Assembly (NCBI GenBank): GCA_016712465.1
Contig: JADJQZ010000001.1
Coordinates: 1,922,001-1,986,000 of the forward strand
Length of the DNA stretch: 64,000 nt
From: Candidatus Obscuribacter sp.
Lineage (GTDB): Bacteria; Cyanobacteriota; Vampirovibrionia; Obscuribacterales; Obscuribacteraceae
Reading direction: 5' to 3'
Shown: positions 56,042 to 64,000 of the stretch, piece by piece
Layout of the letters: each line of letters starts with the position of its first letter
How positions within the stretch are numbered: the first letter of the stretch is position 1
Translations under genes and position numbers: made by a program
The notes under the pieces: model-generated
Told to the model about the DNA's origin: nothing
Database searches by the model: none
Seen by the model: the letters and a program-made list of their open reading frames with translations, nothing else

Positions 56042-56190
56042 ACAGAGCACCAGGGACCGGTGGACCCTACTGAAAGTCCGAGGCAGAATACCTGAGTTAA
56101 TGATCAATTTTAATTGACCACGGGCACAAAAGTAGTTGACCGCAGACATTTTGCGGTCACGTCGCACAATGTCCATCTGATTTAGCGGCA

Positions 56191-56958
56191 ATGACCCAAG
56201 AGGCCAGTGAAAGATGTTCAAGGAAACAGCCACCTGGATATATGGATGATGATAAATCCGAGAATCCCTATGGAGACGCGATAATCTGGTTGGAAATGCT
56301 AAGGTCTGCGCACTCTCATCTGATATTCGTAACTAAGGACAGAAAAGAAGACTGGTGGTTGAATATTTGCGGAAAGCAGTCACCGAGACCAGAACTAATA
56401 CGTGAGATGCTTGAATGTGGAAAGGTGTTTCACATGTACACCCTTGATGCATTTATTAAGCGTGCTTTTAGTTCCCTTCCGACGGAAGAGCAACCTACTG
56501 AAGAGTTGATTAATGATGCCGTCAATGAAGCAAAGGCGCCCCCTGAGAAAGAGGGAACATCTTTCCTACCGGAAGAATCCTCACATCCTACCATGATGGG
56601 CTTTTTTGGACCGCCTGGACAAAGTCCTTTCCTACGAAAGAAATTCTTGCGTCAATCAGGAGATTCATGGCGATCAATTGTCGAACAATGCATAGTGCGG
56701 TTGACGAGTGTCATTCGTCATGTAGCTGCAGAGTCTGGGCTTGATGATGCATCTTGGTCAAACCCCTTGGATATCCTAAGCCTTCTGTCCATGGGGAGTC
56801 TAATTCCTGATGAGCTAGCGAATGAGATAAGTGAGCGATTCGGATTTATGATGACCAGGCTCAATGCGAATTTGCCGATTCCGCCGGAGGAGTTGAACAA
56901 TTTGGTTGGCTGGACCGACTATGCATGTGGTCGCTTGAGACTGACGATGATGCTTTAA
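56191..56958 (+). pseudogene. C-terminal part of the PIN_8-like gene
   Basis: The start reads RKQPPGYMDDDKSENPYGDAI, then LIFVTKDRKEDWWL and the PRPELIREM...FHMYTLDAFIKRA sequence, matching the second half of PIN_8 proteins, including the acidic residues that complete the PIN site. The remaining 130 residues are a helical tail. Together with 52697-53215 it rebuilds most of one protein; some 30 or more residues between the halves are missing or changed. Confidence 0.7.
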
Positions 56959-58059
56959 TGTTTTGACTGTGCCGGGAAACACTTCAGCATGTTTGAGGCT
57001 GCGTTTCTTTGGGGTGGTTGCACTCACTATCCACATAGAGAGCTCAGGGCAATTCAAGAAGTTCTTCTTTCTTGAGATGAACTCAGTCTGCAAATTAGGG
57101 TCATGGCGCAGGTTGTCGATTGTGTTGTAGTGGTTCTACTGCTTATTCTCTGGTTCAGCTAACTTCAGGCGAGAGTCCCGAGTAATCATTATAGAAACTG
57201 TATTTGAGGTGCTCTTGGGAGAAGCAAATGCGGCAACTAAGCCGGTGCTGCCGGGGCGACTTCTTATGAGGATGGAAATGGCTCCAAAAGGTAGCTGTCA
57301 AAAACAGTAACTATAGTGAGGCTTGCGACTGGCTCGACCGTTTCATCGGGGGAAGAAACTAGTTCGTTCATGGTGGCGAGGGTGGGTCATCAAAGTGGTA
57401 TGTTTTAGCTGAAGGTGGCGCACAATTCCCTATCGAGTTGGTTGCAATCTTGATTTTTGTCGATTTACATTTAGGGCTGCTGGACGAGAATTGTTACTTG
57501 AAGCAATGAGGGACCAAGAGAAGTAATGATATAAGCGCTGTTTCCCTTGCCCTAGGATGCATGGCTCAATGTAGATCTAGCTGGTTCGTAATTGCTTCAC
57601 CGACTTGCTGCCGGTAATTGTTTTCACTATTTGTAAGGTCAAACACATCGATCCCGTGGGGTCTGGGTTAGTCAGTCTTGGTTGCGAAGACTGCGAGTGT
57701 TGCGGCGCTATGATGCCTCGGATGCAAAGGCCGCCGGAAAGGCTGATTGAGTTTTTATTTGGGGAAGACCGCACTGGGGCTGGACCTTGGCTAGCAAAAG
57801 GGGAGGTTCGATTCGGGCATTGTGCGGGTTCTGTACCTTTCGTCAATGGTTTAACCATTGGGCCAGGGAATGTGATTGGCTTCCCGAAATCAGAGCTCCA
57901 AGCAAATGTGCTTGACTGTAAGGGCAGGAAGCAAATAGGATTGTTAATGTCCCAATGCTTTTAATTCGAGCGCTAAGTTTAATATTTGTGACTTGAGATG
58001 AAGCGCTGTAAAATTAGCCAAGATTGCAGGTCGAGTTTATTAAGTACGGTAGGTTTTGG
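56959..58059. other. Mostly non-coding stretch
   Basis: No recognisable gene. A 119-codon plus-strand ORF at 57605-57964 (TTG start; Cys-rich CEDCECC near residue 27) may be a real or relic gene, but codon pattern and start signals are weak, and I know no relative. Confidence 0.35.
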
Positions 58060-58740
58060 ATGTCATTTTTACGTGTTCCCAAAGAAGCTATTCCGGCGAT
58101 TCAAACGCTAATAACACTAGATCAAGATACCTGGAGCTCATTCCTCAGTGAGTTAAGTACCCCCGGTGAGTTTGTTTCGGTGGAGTCCTTCCAGGATTCA
58201 ATTAATTCAAGGAATATTCCAGTACCAACTGTCACCCAAATTGTTCAGCTTATCTATGGACTCAGAATGGTTGCAGAGGATACGGGGATGCCCGTCTCAG
58301 CAATAGCTTCGACCGTTGTTAAGTCACTTAAGAACATGGAATCCTTTTTAGAAACGAGTGAAAAGGAATGGAAACTTTTGACTGTTCGAATTGAAGCTAT
58401 GCTAGAGCCAAGCTTACCTCTTTCTATTCTCGTAAGGGCCAAGAATTTGATAGAGGATAATCCTCACTCTTTCTCGGGGTCTAGAGTGATTACTGACATA
58501 CGGCCGGTATTTGGTAAGTCTGCAGATGGTGCGCCAGTAGCCTTCACTATCGTTCACTCTCTTAAAATTAAGTATGCCGAGAATTTCGAACAGAAAGAAT
58601 TTTTCGTGGTTATGGATGGAAAAGACTTGGATGTTCTTCAAGAGACCTTGAATAGAGCCAGAGTCAAAGCAGAAAGTATAGAGCGTACGCTCGCAAGTAC
58701 AGGGGTTCGATTGTTGAATATCTCAGGAGAGGAAGCTTAA
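58060..58740 (+). CDS. Hypothetical protein, first gene of the Panacea operon
   Basis: About 226 residues starting MSFLRVPKEA (ATG 58060; a TTG at 58024 is possible). Mostly helical N-terminal part (VPTVTQIVQLIYGLRMVAE), then a strand-rich part (VAFTIVHSLKIKYAENF, EFFVVMDGKDLDVLQETL). No domain is recognised. Its stop directly abuts the TTG start of the next gene. Confidence 0.6.
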   Translation: MSFLRVPKEAIPAIQTLITLDQDTWSSFLSELSTPGEFVSVESFQDSINSRNIPVPTVTQIVQLIYGLRMVAEDTGMPVSAIASTVVKSLKNMESFLETSEKEWKLLTVRIEAMLEPSLPLSILVRAKNLIEDNPHSFSGSRVITDIRPVFGKSADGAPVAFTIVHSLKIKYAENFEQKEFFVVMDGKDLDVLQETLNRARVKAESIERTLASTGVRLLNISGEEA

Positions 58741-59457
58741 TTGAATGATCTCGAAAGGCATATCGGAGTATTCAGTGCTCAGGAGAATGATTTAGTCAGC
58801 GATTACTGGACCAGGACAAAAGATCCGAGAGAACTTGTGATATTTGATTCACTTAGTGATGCGTTCGGATATCAGAACAGGCAATCGAATACTCAAGCGG
58901 CTCTGCTTCAACTCGCATTAATAAACGAGACAATGAAGTCCGTGTCGCCTGTGCAGAGATCAAAGCGAATTCAGGAGTCGCTCTCCACACCGCAAGCCGT
59001 CGCAAATTTCTTTCTTCAAATGGCTGCCGATGAAGGGAAAAATCTTACGCCATTAAAGCTTATCAAACTTGTTTGCATCGCCTACGGCTGGGTTCTCGTA
59101 ACCCTTGAGCAGCGACTCTTCAGAGAGCGGATTGAAGCGTGGAGCTTTGGTCCTGTCGTTCCGAGCCTATACCATGAGTTCAAGATCTACAGAAAGCAAC
59201 CTATAGATAGGTTTGCGCTAGATTATGATTTTGACGGTAATTCAACGCTTCCTCGCGTTCCAGCAGAAAACTCAGCACTGCACCAGGTCTTGACTAAGGT
59301 CTGGGATATGTATAAGCACTTAACCGCTGCACAGTTAGTTAGCCTCACTCACGAAGTTGGTAGCCCTTGGAGTCAAGCGACAAGTGTTGGAGACAGATAT
59401 ATTGATGACCTGCTGATTCGAGACCATTACGAGAGTTTACTCGAGCAACTTTCCTAG
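58741..59457 (+). CDS. Panacea-domain (DUF4065/SocA-like) putative antitoxin
   Basis: The 238-residue protein has an N-terminal extension (1-80) and a C-terminal Panacea domain: ANFFLQMAADEGKNLTPLKL, IKLVCIAYGWVL, EAWSFGPVVPSLYHEF. Panacea domains neutralise very diverse toxins in PanAT systems and also occur as SocA, an adaptor for proteolysis. The TTG start immediately follows the previous stop and is backed by GGAGAGGAAG. The likely partner is one of its two neighbours. Confidence 0.8.
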   Translation: MNDLERHIGVFSAQENDLVSDYWTRTKDPRELVIFDSLSDAFGYQNRQSNTQAALLQLALINETMKSVSPVQRSKRIQESLSTPQAVANFFLQMAADEGKNLTPLKLIKLVCIAYGWVLVTLEQRLFRERIEAWSFGPVVPSLYHEFKIYRKQPIDRFALDYDFDGNSTLPRVPAENSALHQVLTKVWDMYKHLTAAQLVSLTHEVGSPWSQATSVGDRYIDDLLIRDHYESLLEQLS

Positions 59458-59467
59458 CCTCAGATAA

Positions 59468-59914
59468 ATGTTAAATCGACTCCCACAGTTTCTAAGTCTA
59501 AAGCCTGATGCCGTGCTGGCATCACTAGAACTCCGTCAGCAAGAGGCATGCAGGGCTGGGAAGTGGGACGAGGTAAAAAGAGTCAGGAAGGAAATCACCG
59601 AAGAAAAAAAAGAGCGAGAGGTCCGATCAAAAATTGACGGAAGGCAAAACATTATGCATTTAGCGATCATTATGATTGCAGTGCTATTTCTGTGTTTAGT
59701 CTTTGGTGATCCCATTTGGGTGAAGGAGAAAAATATATTTCCTTGGTTTACTCATGTGCTGACTTTTGTATTGGGTTTCTACTTTCAGAAGAAGGAGGTT
59801 GAACCAGATACTGAAGCGGTACCTACAGCTAGCGTCGAGGAAATGGCTTGTGAGTATGATGACATTCGGATAGCTCCTGCAGCTCGATCGTCAGAAGGGC
59901 AATCTGAGCTGTAA
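59468..59914 (+). CDS. Small membrane protein, possible toxin of the Panacea pair
   Basis: 148 residues: a charged helical N-terminus (QQEACRAGKWDEVKRVRKE), then two hydrophobic helices (about 65-82, LAIIMIAVLFLCLVFG, and about 90-108, HVLTFVLGFYF) and an acidic tail. It begins 10 bp after the Panacea gene. Small membrane proteins are one known class of Panacea-neutralised toxins, so this is a reasonable but untested candidate. Confidence 0.55.
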   Translation: MLNRLPQFLSLKPDAVLASLELRQQEACRAGKWDEVKRVRKEITEEKKEREVRSKIDGRQNIMHLAIIMIAVLFLCLVFGDPIWVKEKNIFPWFTHVLTFVLGFYFQKKEVEPDTEAVPTASVEEMACEYDDIRIAPAARSSEGQSEL

Positions 59915-60112
59915 TTGTGCTTAACAATACTTTTGAGAGAAGCACAGATTGTCCGTAGGAATATTTTGAATCTAGCTGCACAGTGCCCGGTCTGCCTTTT
60001 TTCTGTATGCTCCTGTTACTGAGAGCTGGATCCCAAAATTCAGGCCAGTGACTAAGGTGTAATTCGCTACCCCATAAATCGTATAATCGAGTTAACAAGG
60101 AGTAGCAGGGCC

Positions 60113-60529
60113 ATGAAAAAATCAAGGAAGAAGTTTACAGCCGAGTTTAAGGCCAAGGTAGCGCTGGCAGCCGTGCGCGAGGAGGGAACCTTGGCTGAAT
60201 TAGCGGCGAAGTATGAAGTGCACCCCAACCAGATCTCACAGTGGAAGAAGATGCTATTGGACAATGCGAGCGCAGCCTTTGAGGGCGGGAATAGCCCGGA
60301 GGCGGCTATCAGCGAAGCAGCAATCACGGAACTGCATGCAAAGATCGGCGAATTGACGGTGGAGCGGGATTTTTTTATCCAAAGCGCTCAAGCGTTAAGC
60401 AAGAAGGAGCGCCAAACTCTGTTGGACAGGGAGGTGGAAGCCCCGTCAGTAAGGAAGCAATGCGAGTTGCTTTCTTTGAACCGCTCAACGCTTTATTACA
60501 AAGCGGTAGAGCCGCCGCGGAGACGCTAG
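60113..60529 (+). CDS. IS3-family transposase OrfA
   Basis: 138 residues starting KKSRKKFTAEFKAKVALAAV, with the IS3/IS911 HTH (TLAELAAKYEVHPNQISQWK). The end, VRKQCELLSLNRSTLYY, belongs to the OrfB N-terminus in related elements, so the change of frame comes late. AAGGAG lies upstream of the ATG. Confidence 0.88.
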   Translation: MKKSRKKFTAEFKAKVALAAVREEGTLAELAAKYEVHPNQISQWKKMLLDNASAAFEGGNSPEAAISEAAITELHAKIGELTVERDFFIQSAQALSKKERQTLLDREVEAPSVRKQCELLSLNRSTLYYKAVEPPRRR

Positions 60530-61242
60530 AACTGATGAAGATGATCGACGAAATATTCATGGACCGCCCGTACTTCGGGGCCCGGCGTATCAGAGAGAGC
60601 CTGAAACGCGCCGGCAAGCAGGTGACGCGCAAGCGAGTGCGGCGCTTGATGAAGCTGATGGGAATAGAAGCTGTGTATCGGAAACCGCGAACGAGTAAAG
60701 CAAATCCTGAACACAAGGTCTTCCCATACTTGTTAAAGGGCTTGAAGATTGAGCGACCGAACCAGGTTTTTGCCGCAGACATTACCTACATTCCGATGGC
60801 AAAGGGATTCGTGTACTTGGTAGCCGTAATCGACTGGAATAGCCGGTACATACTGTCTTGGCGACTATCTAACTCTCTTGAGACCGGGTTCTGCAAGGAA
60901 GCCTTGGAGGACGCGCTAGCACAGGCCACACCAGAGATTTTTAACACGGACCAGGGCAGCCAGTTTACGAGCGATGACTTTGTGAAACCAGTGTTGGCCT
61001 CCGGTGCTGAAATGAGCATGGACGGGAAGGGGCGGTATTTGGACAACATTTTTGTTGAGAGGTTCTGGCGCAGCCTAAAGTACGAAGAAGTCTACTTACA
61101 TGCGTACGAAAGTACCAAGCAAGCAAGGGAATCAATCGCACGGTGGATTAACTTCTACAACCACCAGAGACCACACCAAGCCCTGGACTACCGAACTCCA
61201 GCGGAGGTGCACTTTGGAATCAAGCAAGAGGCAATAGCTTGA
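60460..61242 (+). CDS. IS3-family transposase OrfB (DDE integrase core)
   Basis: The conserved protein begins at LELMKMIDEIFMDRPYFGARRI, then RVRRLMKLMGIEAVYRKPRT and the DDE core: Asp in FAADITYIP, Asp in NTDQGSQFTS, Glu in IFVERFWRSLKYEEV. It is in the -1 frame relative to OrfA, and homology passes from one frame to the other near 60520 with no obvious slippery heptamer there. So it is either programmed frameshifting or a disabling deletion. Confidence 0.85.
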   Translation: MRVAFFEPLNALLQSGRAAAETLELMKMIDEIFMDRPYFGARRIRESLKRAGKQVTRKRVRRLMKLMGIEAVYRKPRTSKANPEHKVFPYLLKGLKIERPNQVFAADITYIPMAKGFVYLVAVIDWNSRYILSWRLSNSLETGFCKEALEDALAQATPEIFNTDQGSQFTSDDFVKPVLASGAEMSMDGKGRYLDNIFVERFWRSLKYEEVYLHAYESTKQARESIARWINFYNHQRPHQALDYRTPAEVHFGIKQEAIA

Positions 61243-62021
61243 TGAACATGAAGACAGACCTATTTATGGTGCTTGACACACTACGTTGTCGAACTCTCCG
61301 GAGCGACGGCGTGCAACTCACGGCAGGACAACAGCGTGGCTGGACGCACGCCGCCGCTGCCGGTCAGTCTAACTTCGTGGTCAAGCACAGACTGCCCTTT
61401 CAGGGTGGGTTAGGTACGCCTGGCGGCGCCTCCTTCCTGTGGGAGCCGCCAGCGCCAAACTACAGCATTTTCAAAAGACCGGGAGGAGAACTCAGCAAGA
61501 AATTAAGGAAAGACAATTCGTACGCTGATACTATTAGTGGTATCATTGATATATCAAAGGTGAGCAGCGAATTTCCACCTTAACTCTCTAAGTTTGTGGC
61601 CTAAACAATCGACGCCAGCGCACCTCTCCGTACAAGTTGCTGGCGGAGAGGCGCTGGTGATGGCTGGAGTGTGTTTGCCCGGTCAAGACGTTCAACACTT
61701 TTCCAAAGATGACGATTGAGGGGTCTCAAGGGCTGCCAGACGGCGCAGGAATTCGCTATGTTCGCAATGGCAAACTTACGATGGTACTATGTGTTGACGG
61801 CGTTTTAGAAGCGCGTATTTATTGACGGCGTTTCGCCACGCATATCGGAAATATATCGACCGCGAGCAATTGTTCCTCTCGGGTTGATTTGAGAAATTAG
61901 GAATTAGCAAAAAGGTCAAGGGTTCAAGCGGCAACTTGAACCCCTGGATTCATCTATTGGACGATGAAGGAGAGAGTTTCCTACAAGAATTGAGTCCTGT
62001 CCAGGCCTTTTTGCTCATTGA
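61243..62021. other. Region between IS3 and the second IS21-like element
   Basis: No convincing gene; a 114-codon plus ORF at 61239-61583 has no family features. A hairpin with arms TGGCGGC (61421-61427) and GCCGCCA (61445-61451) is present. The 12-bp word TTGACGGCGTTT occurs at 61794 and 61822, 28 bp apart, and may mark the left end of the IS21-like element. Confidence 0.4.
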
Positions 62022-62459
62022 GTGGACGATGAGCAAGATTCCTTTCGACTGTTCAACTGCGCCCGATGCCGGGAACAGGTAAGGCTTTGCAGGAGCTGTG
62101 ACCGGGGTAACCGATATTGCAGCCAGGATTGCGCGAAATTAAACCGCCGACAGGGACAGGCTGAGGCCGGGCGGCGTTACCAGCGCAGCTTTAGGGGTGC
62201 GCTAAATCACAGCCGCCGGCAGGCAGAATACAAGAGGCGGTGCAAAGAAGAAGTGACGCATCATGGTTCCCTTCTGGCTTGTCAGGATGACATTGTTTGT
62301 CCAGAGACCGAGGAAGTGGTCTCTACGGAAATCACAAAATTTGAGCCGGCTGAAGATGCAGTGTTAATTCGCTGCAGCGGTTGCGCCGTCTTTGTGGGCC
62401 GTTCGCACGCCAAGACTTCATCGGGCGATGTCGCCTGGGAAGAACAACAGGAGGTAACA
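62022..62459 (+). CDS. Zinc-ribbon protein associated with the IS21-like element
   Basis: About 146 codons in the same frame as istA with no stop between. It has CARC...CRSCDRGNRYCSQDC, then RRYQRSFRGALNHSRRQAEY and VTHHGS. From memory, small proteins with this Cys pattern and VTHxGS end precede IS21-type transposase genes in several phyla. GTG start at 62022. It may be a separate protein with istA starting inside, or an N-terminal fusion. Confidence 0.6.
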
Positions 62460-63950
62460 GTGGGCGTTTCAAAAGAAGTAGAATCAGAGATCCTGCGCTT
62501 GTTTTACGCAGAGAAGTGGAAAAGAGGCACCATCGCCAGGCAGCTACAGATTCATCACGGTGTAGTTGATCGGGTATTAACCAGAAATGGAATTAGCGTT
62601 GAGCGGGTCAGGATCAGGCGTTCGTTGATTGACCCGTATTTGCCGTACATCCGTTCTGTGCTGCAGAAGTATCCGAGACTGACGGGATCGCGGCTGTATG
62701 CAATGGTGAAAGAGAGAGGGTATCCTGGAGGCATCGACCACTTTCGAGACATGCTAGCCAGGCATCGACCAAAACCGGCAGCTGAAGCGTATCTCAGGCT
62801 GAGTACGATTAAGGGAGAGGAGGCTCAGGTTGACTGGGCGTGCTTCGGGAAAGTGAAAATCGGTAATGCCGAGCGGCAGCTGTACGCTTTCGTCATTGTG
62901 TTGTCCTGGTCACGGCAGGTGTTTCTGAAGTTCTACACAGGCATGTCCACGGCGAACTTTCTACAGGGGCACGTAGACGCCTTTTGCAGTTGGGGAGGTG
63001 TGCCGAGGCAGGTCAAGTACGACAATTTGAAATCGGGCCGTTTTGGAGAGGAGTGGCGATGCCATCCGATTCAATCCGCGGCTGCTGGACTTTGCAGCGT
63101 ATTACCGATATGCCCCGAAGCCAGTAGCTATCGCCAGGGGCAATCAAAAGGGGCGAGTCGAGAGGGCGATACAGTACATCAGGCATTCGTTCTTTGCTGC
63201 GCGGAAGTGGGATGGTCTGGAGGACCTGAACAATCAGGCGATAGTCTGGTGCCGAGAAGTAGCAGGCACCAGACCGTGTTCAGAGGACCGAACGATGACT
63301 GTAGCAGAGGCATTTAAGCAAGAGCAAGGGAGTTTGATGCCGTTGCCGGACAATCCGTATGCAGTATTTGAGAGCACGGTTGTATCGGTTGGCAAGGCAC
63401 CGTATGTCAGGTATGACATGAACGATTATTCAGTACCTCATGAATACGTGCAGAAGCAGCTCACGGTGCATGCGGACAGCGATTGGGTGCGTATCTTGGA
63501 CGGATTGAAGGAGGTAGCGAAGCACAAGCGATGCTTTGAAAAGAGGCGTCAGATTGAGACTACCGAGCACATTTCGAGGCTGGTCGAAGAGAAGAAAAAG
63601 GCAAAGAAGGGCAGCGGCATGAATCGACTATTTTGCTCGGCACCAACTGCAAGAGAGATGTTCCGTATGGCTGCGGAGCGGGGTTATTCAATCGGTTCGC
63701 TGACGAGCAAATTGCTGAGACTGTTGGACTTATATGGTCCGGCAGAAGTGGAGGAATCGATCAAGGAAGTGGTGACTTCTGGAGCTTGCCACTCTGCAGA
63801 TGTTGCCAACGTACTTGAGAGGAGGAGGAGGCAAAGGGGTTGCTATCGCCATTTGCGATTGATTTACCGGACGACAAAAGGGTTACTGATCTCGTTGTTT
63901 TGCCGCACTCGCTGGCTACTTACGACAATCTTTCCAAGGAGGAACAATGA
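62460..63950 (+). pseudogene. istA: IstA-like transposase with two frameshifts
   Basis: It begins near VGVSKEVESEILRLF (GTG) with an HTH and DDE core (EEAQVDWACFG; YDNLKSG). Near 63050 the family match moves to another frame (GDAIRFNPRLLDFAAYYRY, then GRVERAIQYIRHSFF), and near 63825 to a third (SPFAIDLPDDK ... YDNLSKEEQ stop). The last codons overlap the istB start as ATGA, so the gene order is intact while the coding sequence is broken. Confidence 0.75.
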
Positions 63951-64000
63951 CGACAGATTTGAAAGAACAGGCGAGCAAGCTGGGCTTCAAGGCTACGGCG
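63947..64000 (+). CDS. istB: IstB-like ATPase, N-terminus only (cut by window edge)
   Basis: ATG at 63947 overlaps the istA stop; it begins MTTDLKEQASKLGFKATA, consistent with IstB. AAGGAGG precedes the start. Only 18 codons are visible. Confidence 0.55.
   Translation, partial: MTTDLKEQASKLGFKATA

Larger units (their letters stand above)
53339..56159 (+). mobile_element. IS21-family-like element, decayed
   Basis: istA and istB homologues in order, both frameshifted, plus an 87-codon passenger gene. Approximate ends: left TGACACTGC at 53339, right rc TGACCGC at 56159, with ACGTGAC/GTCACGT outermost and GGTCAAC words inside both ends. Target-site duplication was not found, so the limits are uncertain. 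It separates the two halves of the PIN_8 gene. Confidence 0.65.
60113..61242 (+). mobile_element. IS3-family element (coding part)
   Basis: orfA plus orfB in the standard -1 arrangement. The terminal inverted repeats were not found by eye, so only the coding extent is given; the real ends lie outside it. Confidence 0.8.

Noticed and set aside
53203..56190. TGTCCATyTG similarity at 53203 and 56168 as IS ends
   Set aside because: The two copies are in direct, not inverted, orientation and only partly similar, so they do not fit IS21 termini; the ACGTGAC/GTCACGT pair was used as an approximate limit.
61239..61583. 114-codon ORF after the IS3 orfB
   Set aside because: It starts by overlapping orfB, has no recognisable features, and includes a hairpin; more likely non-coding.

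Overview
The window reads as a chromosome segment of a moderately GC-rich bacterium with many secreted or membrane-anchored proteins, TPR repeats, a CHAT protease-like protein, DUF4388 and DUF3160 proteins and a very large multi-PAS hybrid kinase. From memory this mix resembles Vampirovibrionia/Melainabacteria such as Obscuribacterales. That assignment is inference: there is no rRNA gene here.

Layout. (1) 1-3736: the 5' part of a minus-strand STAND NTPase gene with a Cap4/DUF4297-like nuclease N-terminus (likely anti-phage, cut by the window edge), then about 1.9 kb of decayed DNA holding a broken copy of a DUF4388 segment and a 44-codon ORF behind a good sigma70-type promoter. (2) 3737-32186: an ordinary chromosomal block. 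It holds a minus-strand trio (uridine-kinase-like, DUF2142 membrane protein, GAF/degenerate GGDEF/DUF4388), a 1652-residue hybrid histidine kinase, a penicillin-acylase/DUF3160/coiled-coil cluster, TPR proteins, a SpoIID-like protein, an OmpR-type regulator, a TPR-CHAT protein, a Spy-like protein, a histidine phosphatase, a class II aldolase and a zinc-ribbon/SH3 protein.

(3) 32187-52603: tRNA-Pro(UGG) carrying an integrated element of about 20.4 kb. A perfect 42-bp direct repeat (3' part of the tRNA) marks attL and attR, and a 20-bp repeat of tandem GGTATCAA words lies just inside both ends. The element encodes a tyrosine integrase, AlpA-like regulator, CHC2/Toprim primase, DUF3987 protein, two large proteins resembling phage internal or tail proteins, a terminase-small-subunit-like HTH protein, an OLD-type nuclease, an AlbA_2/Schlafen protein, a secreted protein with 20-residue repeats, and five serine-recombinase-related genes. 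Three of those five lack key catalytic residues. No capsid, portal or large terminase was recognised, so it looks like a phage-satellite-like or otherwise unclassified integrative element.

(4) 52604-64000: an accessory zone. A PIN_8-type gene is split by a decayed IS21-like element; a three-gene operon centred on a Panacea (DUF4065) antitoxin-like protein follows; then an IS3-family element, and a second IS21-like element running off the right edge.

The best candidates for something undescribed are the overlapping operon at 36225-39557 (XRE-like regulator, two catalytically degenerate serine recombinases, one intact recombinase, AlbA_2 protein) and the element that carries it.
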